Assembly (NCBI GenBank): GCA_002409375.1
Contig: DHNF01000049.1
Location: 1-6,250 of the forward strand
DNA length: 6,250 bases
Direction: 5' to 3'
Source: Ruminococcaceae bacterium UBA5423
Lineage (GTDB): Bacteria > Bacillota > Clostridia > Oscillospirales > Acutalibacteraceae
Shown: one piece after another, positions 1 through 6,228 of the stretch
Position numbering within the stretch: the first letter of the stretch is position 1
Layout of the letters: each line of letters opens with the position of its first letter
Program-made: the position numbers and the translations under genes
Notes under the pieces: model-generated
Seen by the model: only the letters and a program-made list of their open reading frames with translations
Database searches by the model: none
What the model was told of the DNA's origin: nothing

Positions 1-105
1 AGCTATTTCTATATTTTTAACAAGAAACAGTATAACATAATATTGCTTCAACATTAATTGTATAAATTCAACTTTAATCATCAATAATACATCTGATTGC
101 CGTTT

Positions 106-117
106 TATAATGGGGGG
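106..117 (+). promoter_or_regulatory. TATAAT hexamer directly abutting a G6 Shine-Dalgarno site
   Basis: A perfect TATAAT lies at 106-111 and is followed immediately by GGGGGG (112-117), five bases before the TTG start at 123. The G run is a plausible ribosome binding site and supports the TTG start. If the TATAAT were a working -10 box, transcription would begin at about 118 and would remove the SD site, so it may be chance in AT-rich DNA. No good -35 box is found 16-18 bases upstream. The rest of 1-105 is AT-rich and shows no gene, riboswitch or clear hairpin; the operon's true promoter is probably here or further left. The SD call is fairly sure, the -10 call weak. Confidence 0.4.
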
Positions 118-122
118 ATTTT

Positions 123-1043
123 TTGAAAATAGGGATACCAAAGGGTTTGCTGTATTATAAATACGGTGTTTTCATGAAAACCTTTTTTAAAAAACTCGGT
201 GCCGAAATTATTGTATCTCCCGATACAAACCGTAAGATACTAAATGAGGGCGCCAAATACTGTGTCGATGAAGCATGCCTGCCCATAAAAGTATTTCACG
301 GTCATGTAAGTTATCTTAAAGATAAATGTGATGCAATTTTTATCCCGCGGATTATGAGTATCCGTGAAAAGGAATATATATGCCCTAAATTTTGCGGTTT
401 AACCGAAATGATTGCAAACAGCATTCCCGGTTTGCCTTTTTTGCTTGGCGAGCCCATATATTTTACACCGAATGAAAAGCTTGTTAAATGGGCATTAAAC
501 ACCGGAAAATATTTGACTAATGATAAGCAAAAAATAAAAAGTGCACTCGAAAACGCTTGGTTAAAACAGAACGGCACTACAATTACAATTAAACAGCCAA
601 AGCTGAAATACAAAGTTGCTTTATTAGGGCATCCTTACAATGTATATGATCCATTCTTAAACATGGATTTGGTAAAAAAGCTCAACCAACTTAATGTAGA
701 AATCATTACAGAAGATGCAGTTGACGATAAATCAATAGATTTTGAGGTTAACAAGCTTTTCAAAAAACCATTCTGGTCATTTGCAAGAAATACTTACGGT
801 GCGGCAGTCAATCTTGCAAAACAGAAAAAAATTGACGGCATGGTTTATGTATCATCTTTTGCCTGTGGTATAGACTCGGTTTTAATAGAACTCATAGAAC
901 ACGAAACGCCAAATATACCATTCATTGTACTAAAAATAGACGAACATACCGGTGAAGCTGGTTTTAATACGCGGATAGAAGCCTTTGCCGATATGCTCGG
1001 AAGGAGATTAAACTTTGCTTATAACAATACCGCATATGGGTAA
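123..1043 (+). CDS. CoA-substrate enzyme activase-related protein (DUF2229/COG3580-like)
   Basis: A 306-residue soluble protein opening with the MKIGIPKGLLYY block typical of DUF2229 proteins, which are linked to 2-hydroxyacyl-CoA dehydratase activases. No signal peptide or membrane segment is visible. Likely metal-ligand cysteines are C47 and C52 (in YCVDEACLPIK), C69, C87 and C91 (ICPKFCG), and C248 (SSFACGID). A second Rossmann-like segment begins near residue 163 (KVALLGHPYN), and the C-terminus carries a GEAGFNTRIEAF block at 277-288. The start is TTG, chosen because the conserved N-terminus begins there and G6 lies just upstream; the next in-frame ATG (codon 18) would delete the conserved block. 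It is the first gene of a three-gene operon and overlaps the next by 29 bp. Family membership is well supported. Biochemical function is unknown; binding an Fe-S cluster and accepting electrons from the activase is inference. Confidence 0.85.
   Translation: MKIGIPKGLLYYKYGVFMKTFFKKLGAEIIVSPDTNRKILNEGAKYCVDEACLPIKVFHGHVSYLKDKCDAIFIPRIMSIREKEYICPKFCGLTEMIANSIPGLPFLLGEPIYFTPNEKLVKWALNTGKYLTNDKQKIKSALENAWLKQNGTTITIKQPKLKYKVALLGHPYNVYDPFLNMDLVKKLNQLNVEIITEDAVDDKSIDFEVNKLFKKPFWSFARNTYGAAVNLAKQKKIDGMVYVSSFACGIDSVLIELIEHETPNIPFIVLKIDEHTGEAGFNTRIEAFADMLGRRLNFAYNNTAYG
1001..1006 (+). promoter_or_regulatory. Ribosome binding site AAGGAG of the second operon gene
   Basis: AAGGAG lies eight bases before the TTG at 1015, inside the coding region of the preceding gene. 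It decides the start: an in-frame ATG at 1036 would be 29 bases away, too far for this SD, and would drop the ITIPHMGN segment that resembles the family N-terminus. The arrangement suggests translational coupling. Confidence 0.8.
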
Positions 1044-2109
1044 TGTCTATTTAGCCGCAAAAGCCTTGTTTGATGGAATAGATGTGCCTTATGTCATACC
1101 TGAACCAAACAATAAAGACTCGCTTCGCAAAGGCTCTCTTTATTCGCCCGAAGAGATGTGCCTTCCTTTCAAGCTTATGATGGGCAATTATATGCAAAGC
1201 ATAGAAAAAGGCGCGGATACAATACTGATAACGGGAAGCTGTGGCCCATGTCGGTACGGTGAATATTGCGAGCTTCAGATAAAAACATTAAGCCGACTTG
1301 GACATGACTTGGATTTCATTGTGCTCGACGCTCCGGGTGAGATTGGAATAGACGAGTTTTTAAGACGGATCGGAAAGATTTTTAAGGCAAGCAATAAAAG
1401 CCGGGCGGAAAAACTTCTTTCAATCAAACGAGCATTTAATGTTATTGACTTAATTGACAAGCTTGAGTCAAAAGCCCATTTTCTTGCGGGATATGAAATT
1501 AACAAAGGTGATTGTAAGCGTATACTTCATCAGTGTAAAAAAGATGCGTTTAGTTGCGACAATCCCGCTCAAATGCTAAAAGTAATCAAAGAATATCTCA
1601 AAAAAATCAATATTATACCTATTGACAAAACCAAAAATCCGATAAAGCTGTCAATCATCGGTGAAATATACACAGTAATTGAGCCGTATTCCAACCTTAA
1701 CATTGAAGACAAGCTGATGGATTACGGCGTATCCACAAAACGGCTTCTTACACCATCATGGTGGTATCGGGACATGGTGCTAAAGCCTCTTAAACTGAAT
1801 TCAATGGGTTTAAGACGCGCATCAAAGGAATATCTGCCTTTATATATAGGAGGTCACGGCAGGGAATGCATAGGCGAAGCAGTATTGTCACACAAAGAGG
1901 GCATGGACGGAGCCATACAAATATTTCCGCTGGGCTGTATGCCCGAAATTGTTTCAAAAGCAATTCTTCCGTCAATACAAAGGGATAAGGATTTTCCTAT
2001 AATGTCACTTATAGTTGATGAAATGACGGGCGAAGCCGGTTATATGACAAGAATAGAGGCATTTCTTGATATGCTAAATCACAAAAAAAAACACAAGATC
2101 AGTGTTTAA
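1015..2109 (+). CDS. CoA-substrate enzyme activase-related protein (COG3581-like)
   Basis: A 364-residue soluble protein recognisable as the second, COG3581-type component found with HgdC-like activases. The sequence shows C49 in EEMCLPFK, a cysteine cluster CGPCRYGEYC at 76-85, C285 in GGHGRECIGEA, C308 in PLGCMPE, and a C-terminal GEAGYMTRIEAF block at 339-350. C49, the 76-85 cluster and C308 are natural candidates for Fe-S ligands, by analogy with HgdB/BcrB-type subunits. A middle segment from about residue 110 to 205 is charged, probably helical, and holds C167, C174 and C181. Residues 210-230 (KLSIIGEIYTVIEP) look like the start of a second alpha/beta domain. The start is TTG, set by AAGGAG eight bases upstream. 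Near the 3' end, nine consecutive A (2083-2091) encode KKK. Partnership with the flanking genes is strongly suggested by context. Substrate and reaction are unknown. Confidence 0.85.
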   Translation: MLITIPHMGNVYLAAKALFDGIDVPYVIPEPNNKDSLRKGSLYSPEEMCLPFKLMMGNYMQSIEKGADTILITGSCGPCRYGEYCELQIKTLSRLGHDLDFIVLDAPGEIGIDEFLRRIGKIFKASNKSRAEKLLSIKRAFNVIDLIDKLESKAHFLAGYEINKGDCKRILHQCKKDAFSCDNPAQMLKVIKEYLKKINIIPIDKTKNPIKLSIIGEIYTVIEPYSNLNIEDKLMDYGVSTKRLLTPSWWYRDMVLKPLKLNSMGLRRASKEYLPLYIGGHGRECIGEAVLSHKEGMDGAIQIFPLGCMPEIVSKAILPSIQRDKDFPIMSLIVDEMTGEAGYMTRIEAFLDMLNHKKKHKISV

Positions 2110-2110
2110 C

Positions 2111-2116
2111 AGGGGG
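2111..2116 (+). promoter_or_regulatory. Ribosome binding site AGGGGG of the activase gene
   Basis: AGGGGG begins two bases after the preceding stop codon and lies nine bases before TTG at 2126. This favours the TTG over the in-frame GTG at 2102, which sits upstream of the SD, inside the end of the preceding gene. Confidence 0.75.
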
Positions 2117-2125
2117 TTTACACAC

Positions 2126-3100
2126 TTGCACAACTGTTACAGTCTTGGAATAGATGTAGGATCGGTAAGCACAAATTTATTGCTTGCCGACAATAATAAT
2201 AAGATTGTCGAAAAATTATATTTGAGAACAAGCGGAAGACCTATCGAAGTATTAACCAAAGGTCTGTCGATTCTCAAAGACAAAATGGGCTCAAAAGATA
2301 AAATAATTGCCGTAGGTGCAACCGGCAGCGGCAGACAGCTTGCCGGTGTGCTTGTCGGTGCCGATGTAGTCAAAAACGAAATTACCGCACATGCAGTGGC
2401 TGCAAGCCATTTAGTGCCCGGAGTCAGAACAATACTGGAAATAGGCGGGCAGGATTCTAAAATCATTTTATTAAAAAACGGTGTTGCTTGCGATTTTGCA
2501 ATGAACACTGTGTGCGCGGCGGGTACCGGCTCTTTTCTTGACAGGCAGGCCGCGCGGCTTGATATACCTATTGAAGAATTCGGCGGCTACGCACTTCGTG
2601 CAAATTCGCCTGTACGCATAGCCGGACGCTGCGCTGTGTTTGCCGAATCTGATATGATACACAAGCAGCAAACAGGGCACAGTACTGAAAATATTATTGC
2701 AGGGCTTTGTGAAGCACTTGTAAGAAATTATATGAACAATTTGGCAAAAGGCAAAGAAATAGTTGAACCGGTATTATTTCAGGGTGGTGTAGCCGCCAAT
2801 ATCGGCATTGTAAAAGCATTTGAAAAAATACTCGGCGTCAAAATAATTATTCCGCAATATTATGATGTTATGGGCGCATACGGCGCCGCTATACTTGCAA
2901 AAGAAAAAGTTGAAGCAACAGGAGATACAAGCTTTGCCGGATTTAGTATTGTCAACAAAGATTTTACGGCAAGAAGCATAGACTGCACCGGATGCCCCAA
3001 CATGTGTGAAGTAATACAAATAATATCAAATGGAAAAACAGTCGCACATTGGGGTGATAAGTGCGGCAAATGGGGTGCTGTAAAAAGCGAAGTAGGTTAA
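2126..3100 (+). CDS. Acyl-CoA dehydratase activase, HgdC/BadF/BcrA-type ATPase
   Basis: A 324-residue cytoplasmic ATPase of the ASKHA fold (BadF/BadG/BcrA/BcrD family, COG1924). Visible motifs are phosphate-1 loop GIDVGSVSTN (8-17), VGATGSGR (63-70), EIGGQDSK (105-112), the cysteine motif CAAGTGSF (C130), RCAVFAESDM (C169) and FQGGVAAN (218-225). C130 and C169 correspond to the two cysteines that, in characterised HgdC homodimers, hold one [4Fe-4S] cluster between subunits. Known members couple ATP hydrolysis to transfer of one low-potential electron to a dehydratase or reductase partner. The protein is longer than the roughly 260 residues usual for HgdC. The extra C-terminus has four cysteines (C287, C290, C294, C313), suggesting a further metal site. 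Start is TTG behind AGGGGG; a GTG at 2102 would add eight residues. Last gene of the operon, followed by a strong terminator. Family call is firm; its target is unknown, with the two upstream products the likely partners. Confidence 0.92.
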   Translation: MHNCYSLGIDVGSVSTNLLLADNNNKIVEKLYLRTSGRPIEVLTKGLSILKDKMGSKDKIIAVGATGSGRQLAGVLVGADVVKNEITAHAVAASHLVPGVRTILEIGGQDSKIILLKNGVACDFAMNTVCAAGTGSFLDRQAARLDIPIEEFGGYALRANSPVRIAGRCAVFAESDMIHKQQTGHSTENIIAGLCEALVRNYMNNLAKGKEIVEPVLFQGGVAANIGIVKAFEKILGVKIIIPQYYDVMGAYGAAILAKEKVEATGDTSFAGFSIVNKDFTARSIDCTGCPNMCEVIQIISNGKTVAHWGDKCGKWGAVKSEVG

Positions 3101-5145
3101 TTCAACCCCTGTTCGCCGACTTGTAAAAAAAGTCGGCGAACTTCTTGTTTTAGCGCGCCGTTTTCGGGTTTTGTTAATTTCGGATCATTTTTAAGTATGC
3201 TCCGAGCCGCTTGCTGTGCTTGATTAAACAACTGCATATCACAAGACAAATCGGCTATTTTTAATTCGGGCAGTCCGTGCTGGCGTCTGCCAAAAAAATC
3301 CCCCGGACCCCTAAGCTTTAAATCCTCTTCTGCAATTTTAAAACCATCGTTTGTCGAACACATAACCTTTAGCCTGCGCAATGCATCAGGTGTTTTTGCG
3401 TCCGATATCAAAATACAGGTCGATTTATATTGTCCTCTGCCAACACGCCCCCGAAGCTGGTGAAGCTGGGCAAGACCAAAGCGTTCGGCATTTTCGATAA
3501 CCATTAACACTGCGTTAGGAACATCAACTCCAACCTCTATAACTGTTGTAGCAATCAAAACCGAAATCCGGTTATTTACAAAATCGGACATCACATTTTC
3601 TTTTTCTGCCGATTTCATACGCCCATGCAGCAGCCCAAGCTTGTAACCGCCAAACGAGCCGTTTGCAAGTTTTTGAAAATATTCTTTGGCAGATGCCAAA
3701 TCAGATTCTTCACCATTTTCGACCAACGGACACACGATATATGCCTGTCTCCCCCCGATTATGTGCTTTTTTATATAGTTAAACGCCCTTTCACGCTTGT
3801 CACTGCCTATTACATAGGTTGCCACAGGCTGCCGCCCGGGCGGCAGCTCGTCAAGAACCGAAACATCCAAATCGCCATATACAATTAGCGCAAGTGTGCG
3901 CGGAATTGGTGTTGCCGACATTACAAGTATGTGTGGATTGGCACCCTTTGCAGCAAGACTTGCACGCTGCGATACACCAAAACGGTGCTGCTCGTCTGTT
4001 ATTACCAAACCCAGGCGCTCAAATTCAACACCCTCAGATAAAAGTGCATGCGTGCCTATAATGATATCAATTTCACCTTGGCCAAGCTTTTTTAATATAT
4101 TTCTTTTTTCGGATGCCTTTAATGATCCGGTCAGCAGTCCGATTGTAATTCCACTGTCCAAAAGCAAACTATTTAAGGATTTTGCATGTTGTTCTGCAAG
4201 TATTTCTGTCGGCGCCATCAATGCAGCTTGATATCCGTTTTTAACAACATTAAAGGCTGTGCCGGCAGCCACTGCAGTTTTACCACTGCCTACATCGCCC
4301 TGCACAAGTCTGCTCATAGGGCGGTCCCTGCTCATATCAGTTATACATTCTTCAAGCGCACGGCACTGCGCGTTTGTAAGCGAAAATGGCAGATTTTTTT
4401 TGAACCGGTGCGTAAAATCCTGTCTTAGTATAACCGTGCTCTTGCCGCGAGATCGCCTTTTAAGCCTTAAAAGTCCAAGCAAGAGTATCAATAGCTCCTC
4501 AAATATTAAACGCTTGCGTGCAACATCAAGCGTTTGGGCACTTGACGGAAAATGAATATTTTCTATTGCAAACCTGTGAGTGCAAAGCCCATACTGTTGT
4601 CTTAATGAAGCCGGCAGTATATCTTTGTCCAATTCACTGTCCAATATTTTCAGGCAATTAGCGACACATTTTTCAATAAATTTTGTATTAAGTCCCCCGG
4701 TCTGTCGATAAATAGGTCGAATACGCAGTCCATCACTTGCCTGCTCTATTAGAGGTGCTGCCATTTTTCGGCTTGTAAAATTACCCCCGACTTGTCCGAA
4801 AAAAAGGTACTCCCCTCCTGCCTTGATTTTTGCAGCAGCATATTTATTATTAAACAAAGTAACGCTCATAGTCGATGATCCGTCACTAACTGCAAATTTA
4901 TACAGTGTCATACCTTTGCGTACCAAATGCTCAACCGGCGAAGACAGTGCAACAGCCTTGATGCAGCACGTCTGTCCAAAAGGAGCATCCTGAATTGTTA
5001 CAATATTGGACCAATCTTCATAAACACGCGGGTAAAATTGCAGCAGCTCACCGGCAGTGGTTACCCCAAGCCGTTCAAACTGCAAGGCACGCCTCTCTCC
5101 AACCCCTTTAAGATAGCGAAGGGGCATATCCATTGTTGCCGCCAC
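3097..5145 (-). CDS. recG: ATP-dependent DNA helicase RecG
   Basis: A 682-residue superfamily 2 helicase that remodels stalled replication forks and branched recombination intermediates. In order: an N-terminal segment with a helix-hairpin-helix-like stretch (LKGVGERRA), an OB-fold wedge domain at about 55-145, then two helicase lobes. Visible motifs are Walker A GDVGSGKT (283-290), the box DEQH (384-387), motif III SATPIPRT (410-417), motif V TTVIEVGVDVP (533-543), motif VI QLRGRVGRG (563-571), and the RecG-type C-terminal region EEDLKLRGPGDFFGRRQ (606-622). All key residues are present and the length is normal. The start is GTG at 5145 because AGGTGA, a match to the 16S anti-SD, lies five bases before it. 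A GTG at 5154 would add three residues but lies within that SD. The gene converges on the activase operon with overlapping stop codons and carries that operon's terminator in its own 3' end. Confidence 0.97.
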   Translation of the reverse strand: MAATMDMPLRYLKGVGERRALQFERLGVTTAGELLQFYPRVYEDWSNIVTIQDAPFGQTCCIKAVALSSPVEHLVRKGMTLYKFAVSDGSSTMSVTLFNNKYAAAKIKAGGEYLFFGQVGGNFTSRKMAAPLIEQASDGLRIRPIYRQTGGLNTKFIEKCVANCLKILDSELDKDILPASLRQQYGLCTHRFAIENIHFPSSAQTLDVARKRLIFEELLILLLGLLRLKRRSRGKSTVILRQDFTHRFKKNLPFSLTNAQCRALEECITDMSRDRPMSRLVQGDVGSGKTAVAAGTAFNVVKNGYQAALMAPTEILAEQHAKSLNSLLLDSGITIGLLTGSLKASEKRNILKKLGQGEIDIIIGTHALLSEGVEFERLGLVITDEQHRFGVSQRASLAAKGANPHILVMSATPIPRTLALIVYGDLDVSVLDELPPGRQPVATYVIGSDKRERAFNYIKKHIIGGRQAYIVCPLVENGEESDLASAKEYFQKLANGSFGGYKLGLLHGRMKSAEKENVMSDFVNNRISVLIATTVIEVGVDVPNAVLMVIENAERFGLAQLHQLRGRVGRGQYKSTCILISDAKTPDALRRLKVMCSTNDGFKIAEEDLKLRGPGDFFGRRQHGLPELKIADLSCDMQLFNQAQQAARSILKNDPKLTKPENGALKQEVRRLFLQVGEQGLN
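3111..3151 (+). terminator. Intrinsic terminator of the three-gene operon, inside recG
   Basis: GTTCGCCGACTT (3111-3122) and AAGTCGGCGAAC (3130-3141) form a perfect 12-bp stem with a 7-base loop. On the plus strand the T-rich TTCTTGTTTT follows at 3142-3151. The hairpin starts 10 bases after the activase stop. On the minus strand it is followed by no U tract, so it acts in the plus direction only. The same bases encode the last residues of RecG (EVRRLFLQVGEQ). Confidence 0.85.
3828..3847. repeat. Perfect 20-bp GC-rich palindrome within recG
   Basis: GCTGCCGCCCGGGCGGCAGC reads the same on both strands and can fold as an 8-bp stem with a CCGG loop. It encodes the conserved LPPGRQP region between helicase motifs III and IV, so part of it is set by protein conservation. 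It is markedly more GC-rich than its surroundings. No U tract follows on either strand, so it is not a standard terminator. Confidence 0.7.
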
Positions 5146-5150
5146 TTCTT

Positions 5151-5156
5151 TCACCT
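5151..5156 (-). promoter_or_regulatory. Ribosome binding site AGGTGA of recG
   Basis: On the minus strand AGGTGA matches the 3' part of the consensus GGAGGTGA and lies five bases before GTG at 5145. It decides between three possible starts: GTG 5154, GTG 5145 and ATG 5133. Confidence 0.65.
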
Positions 5157-5165
5157 GCTCTTTTT

Positions 5166-5183
5166 AACAACATTATTGTTGTT
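5166..5183. repeat. Short inverted repeat in the recG leader
   Basis: AACAACA (5166-5172) and TGTTGTT (5177-5183) are perfect 7-bp arms around a 4-base centre. The repeat lies just downstream of the predicted -10 box of recG, at about the transcription start. It is weak, AT-rich and lacks a T tract on the minus strand, so an lplA terminator is unlikely; an operator is possible but unsupported. Confidence 0.4.
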
Positions 5184-5185
5184 TA

Positions 5186-5215
5186 ATTGTAGCATACATT
5201 AAGGCCATGGGGCAA
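5186..5215 (-). promoter_or_regulatory. Probable recG promoter with extended -10
   Basis: On the minus strand TTGCCC (5215-5210) and TACAAT (5191-5186) are separated by 18 bases, and TGC precedes the -10 to give an extended TGnTACAAT element. The -10 matches consensus at 5 of 6 positions and the -35 at 4 of 6. Transcription would start near 5179, leaving a leader of about 34 bases before the GTG at 5145 and room for the SD. The promoter begins nine bases after the lplA stop, so recG can be transcribed independently, although readthrough from lplA is also possible. Confidence 0.6.
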
Positions 5216-5223
5216 TATCACAT

Positions 5224-6204
5224 TTACATCAATACTTTCATAAATTGCTCGGCACTCAGCCCGGAAAAATATTCTTCAATGTTAAAGTTCTTTATAATTT
5301 CTAATAAAGCGTCTTCGCGGTATTGGGTGTTGCATAATGCCTGTTCCAATTCTGATACATCTTTTTGCCCAAAAAAATCACCGAATATTTTTGCCGACCT
5401 AATTTTGTTGTCTTTAATATCAAGATTAACTTCCAAATGGCAGCTATCAAACAACATTTCTTTTTTAAACGAAAAAGGCAATCGGCTACCATAATTCCAT
5501 TCCCAGGTGGAATATTTATCCTGCTCCAATGTCTTTACAGTATCAATATCATCGGGAGTAAGCTTATGCGGTACTGCATCTACGTTGCTGTCTATTATTT
5601 TTTTAATAAGTAAATCACTAAATTCTTCGATTGATATTTTGCGTGGTAAATGTTCGCTTATATTTGTAACACGGCTTCTCACAGAACGGATACTTTTGCT
5701 TTTTAGCTTTAGAGGGTTAACATTAAGGGCATCGGATAAAGAACTCATATCAGCGTCAAAAAGAAGTGTGCCGTGATGCAGTATTCCGGAATTGTCTGCG
5801 CACTGCGCATTTCCCGAAAATTTCATACCGGCAATCAAAAGATCGTTGCGACCTGAAAGCTCGGCCGGCACTCCCAATGATTGCAGCAATTCTACTACAG
5901 GTCTTGTAAAATACTCATAATTGTTGAATGTATCCCGCTGACCGCGTTTAATAAATGTAAAATTCAAGTTGCCAAGATCATGAAATACAGCCCCACCACC
6001 GGTTATGCGGCGAATTACAGGAATTTTATTATCGGAAACAAATTTATAATTAATTTCGGCATATGTGTTTTGGTTTTTGCCGACAATAATGGAGCGCTCG
6101 TTGCGCCACAGCATAAAATAATCCTGGCTTGTGTGTTTAAAAAGGTATTCCTCAAGTGCAAGGTTAAAGCTTGGACTTGTAGTTTTTTGATTAATTACAA
6201 GCAT
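5224..6204 (-). CDS. lplA: Lipoate-protein ligase A
   Basis: A 326-residue cytoplasmic enzyme that activates free lipoate with ATP to lipoyl-AMP and attaches it to a lysine of lipoyl-domain proteins such as GcvH or E2 subunits. The lipoate-binding loop RRITGGGAVFHD is at 65-76, followed by GNLNFTF (78-84). The conserved lysine that contacts lipoyl-AMP is in MKFSGNAQ (K128). The C-terminal accessory domain is present from about 230, with the family's WEWNYGS signature at 234-240. Length is close to the 338 residues of E. coli LplA, so this is the complete two-domain form rather than an LplA/LplB split pair. The start is ATG, six bases after AAGGGG. The presence of lplA indicates lipoate scavenging; no lipoylated protein or lipoate synthase gene lies in this window. 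A sister function (octanoyltransferase LipM) is less likely because LipM lacks the accessory domain. Confidence 0.93.
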   Translation of the reverse strand: MLVINQKTTSPSFNLALEEYLFKHTSQDYFMLWRNERSIIVGKNQNTYAEINYKFVSDNKIPVIRRITGGGAVFHDLGNLNFTFIKRGQRDTFNNYEYFTRPVVELLQSLGVPAELSGRNDLLIAGMKFSGNAQCADNSGILHHGTLLFDADMSSLSDALNVNPLKLKSKSIRSVRSRVTNISEHLPRKISIEEFSDLLIKKIIDSNVDAVPHKLTPDDIDTVKTLEQDKYSTWEWNYGSRLPFSFKKEMLFDSCHLEVNLDIKDNKIRSAKIFGDFFGQKDVSELEQALCNTQYREDALLEIIKNFNIEEYFSGLSAEQFMKVLM

Positions 6205-6210
6205 AACAAT

Positions 6211-6226
6211 CCCCTTTTTTATTATA
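6211..6226 (-). promoter_or_regulatory. lplA Shine-Dalgarno site with adjacent TATAAT
   Basis: On the minus strand AAGGGG (6216-6211) lies six bases before the ATG at 6204 and is a good SD. A perfect TATAAT lies at 6226-6221, which would place the transcription start near 6214, at the edge of the SD. No -35 box is found at 16-18 bases upstream, where the palindrome lies instead. The SD is well supported, the -10 only weakly. Confidence 0.45.
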
Positions 6227-6228
6227 GT

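Noticed and set aside
1..105. Riboswitch or small RNA upstream of the operon
   Set aside because: No stable stems, conserved riboswitch core or terminator could be seen; the region is simply AT-rich.
1036..1038. ATG as an alternative start for the second operon gene
   Set aside because: It is 29 bases from the SD and would remove the ITIPHMGN block; TTG at 1015 fits better.
2137..2508. Minus-strand open frame of 123 codons opposite the activase gene
   Set aside because: It mirrors the strongly recognised activase, has no SD site and no recognisable motif; it is a shadow frame.
123..3100. A defence system or mobile cassette
   Set aside because: The genes match metabolic activase families; no nuclease, transposase, terminal repeats or integration sites were found.
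3819..4555. Several plus-strand open frames of 80-111 codons opposite recG
   Set aside because: They lie wholly within the well-conserved recG, are rich in low-information segments and have no ribosome binding sites.
5155..5223. Possible LexA/SOS box upstream of recG
   Set aside because: No GAAC-N4-GTTC-like site is present; the inverted repeat there does not match.
5207..5776. Plus-strand open frames opposite lplA
   Set aside because: Antisense to a clear full-length lplA, without family motifs or SD sites.
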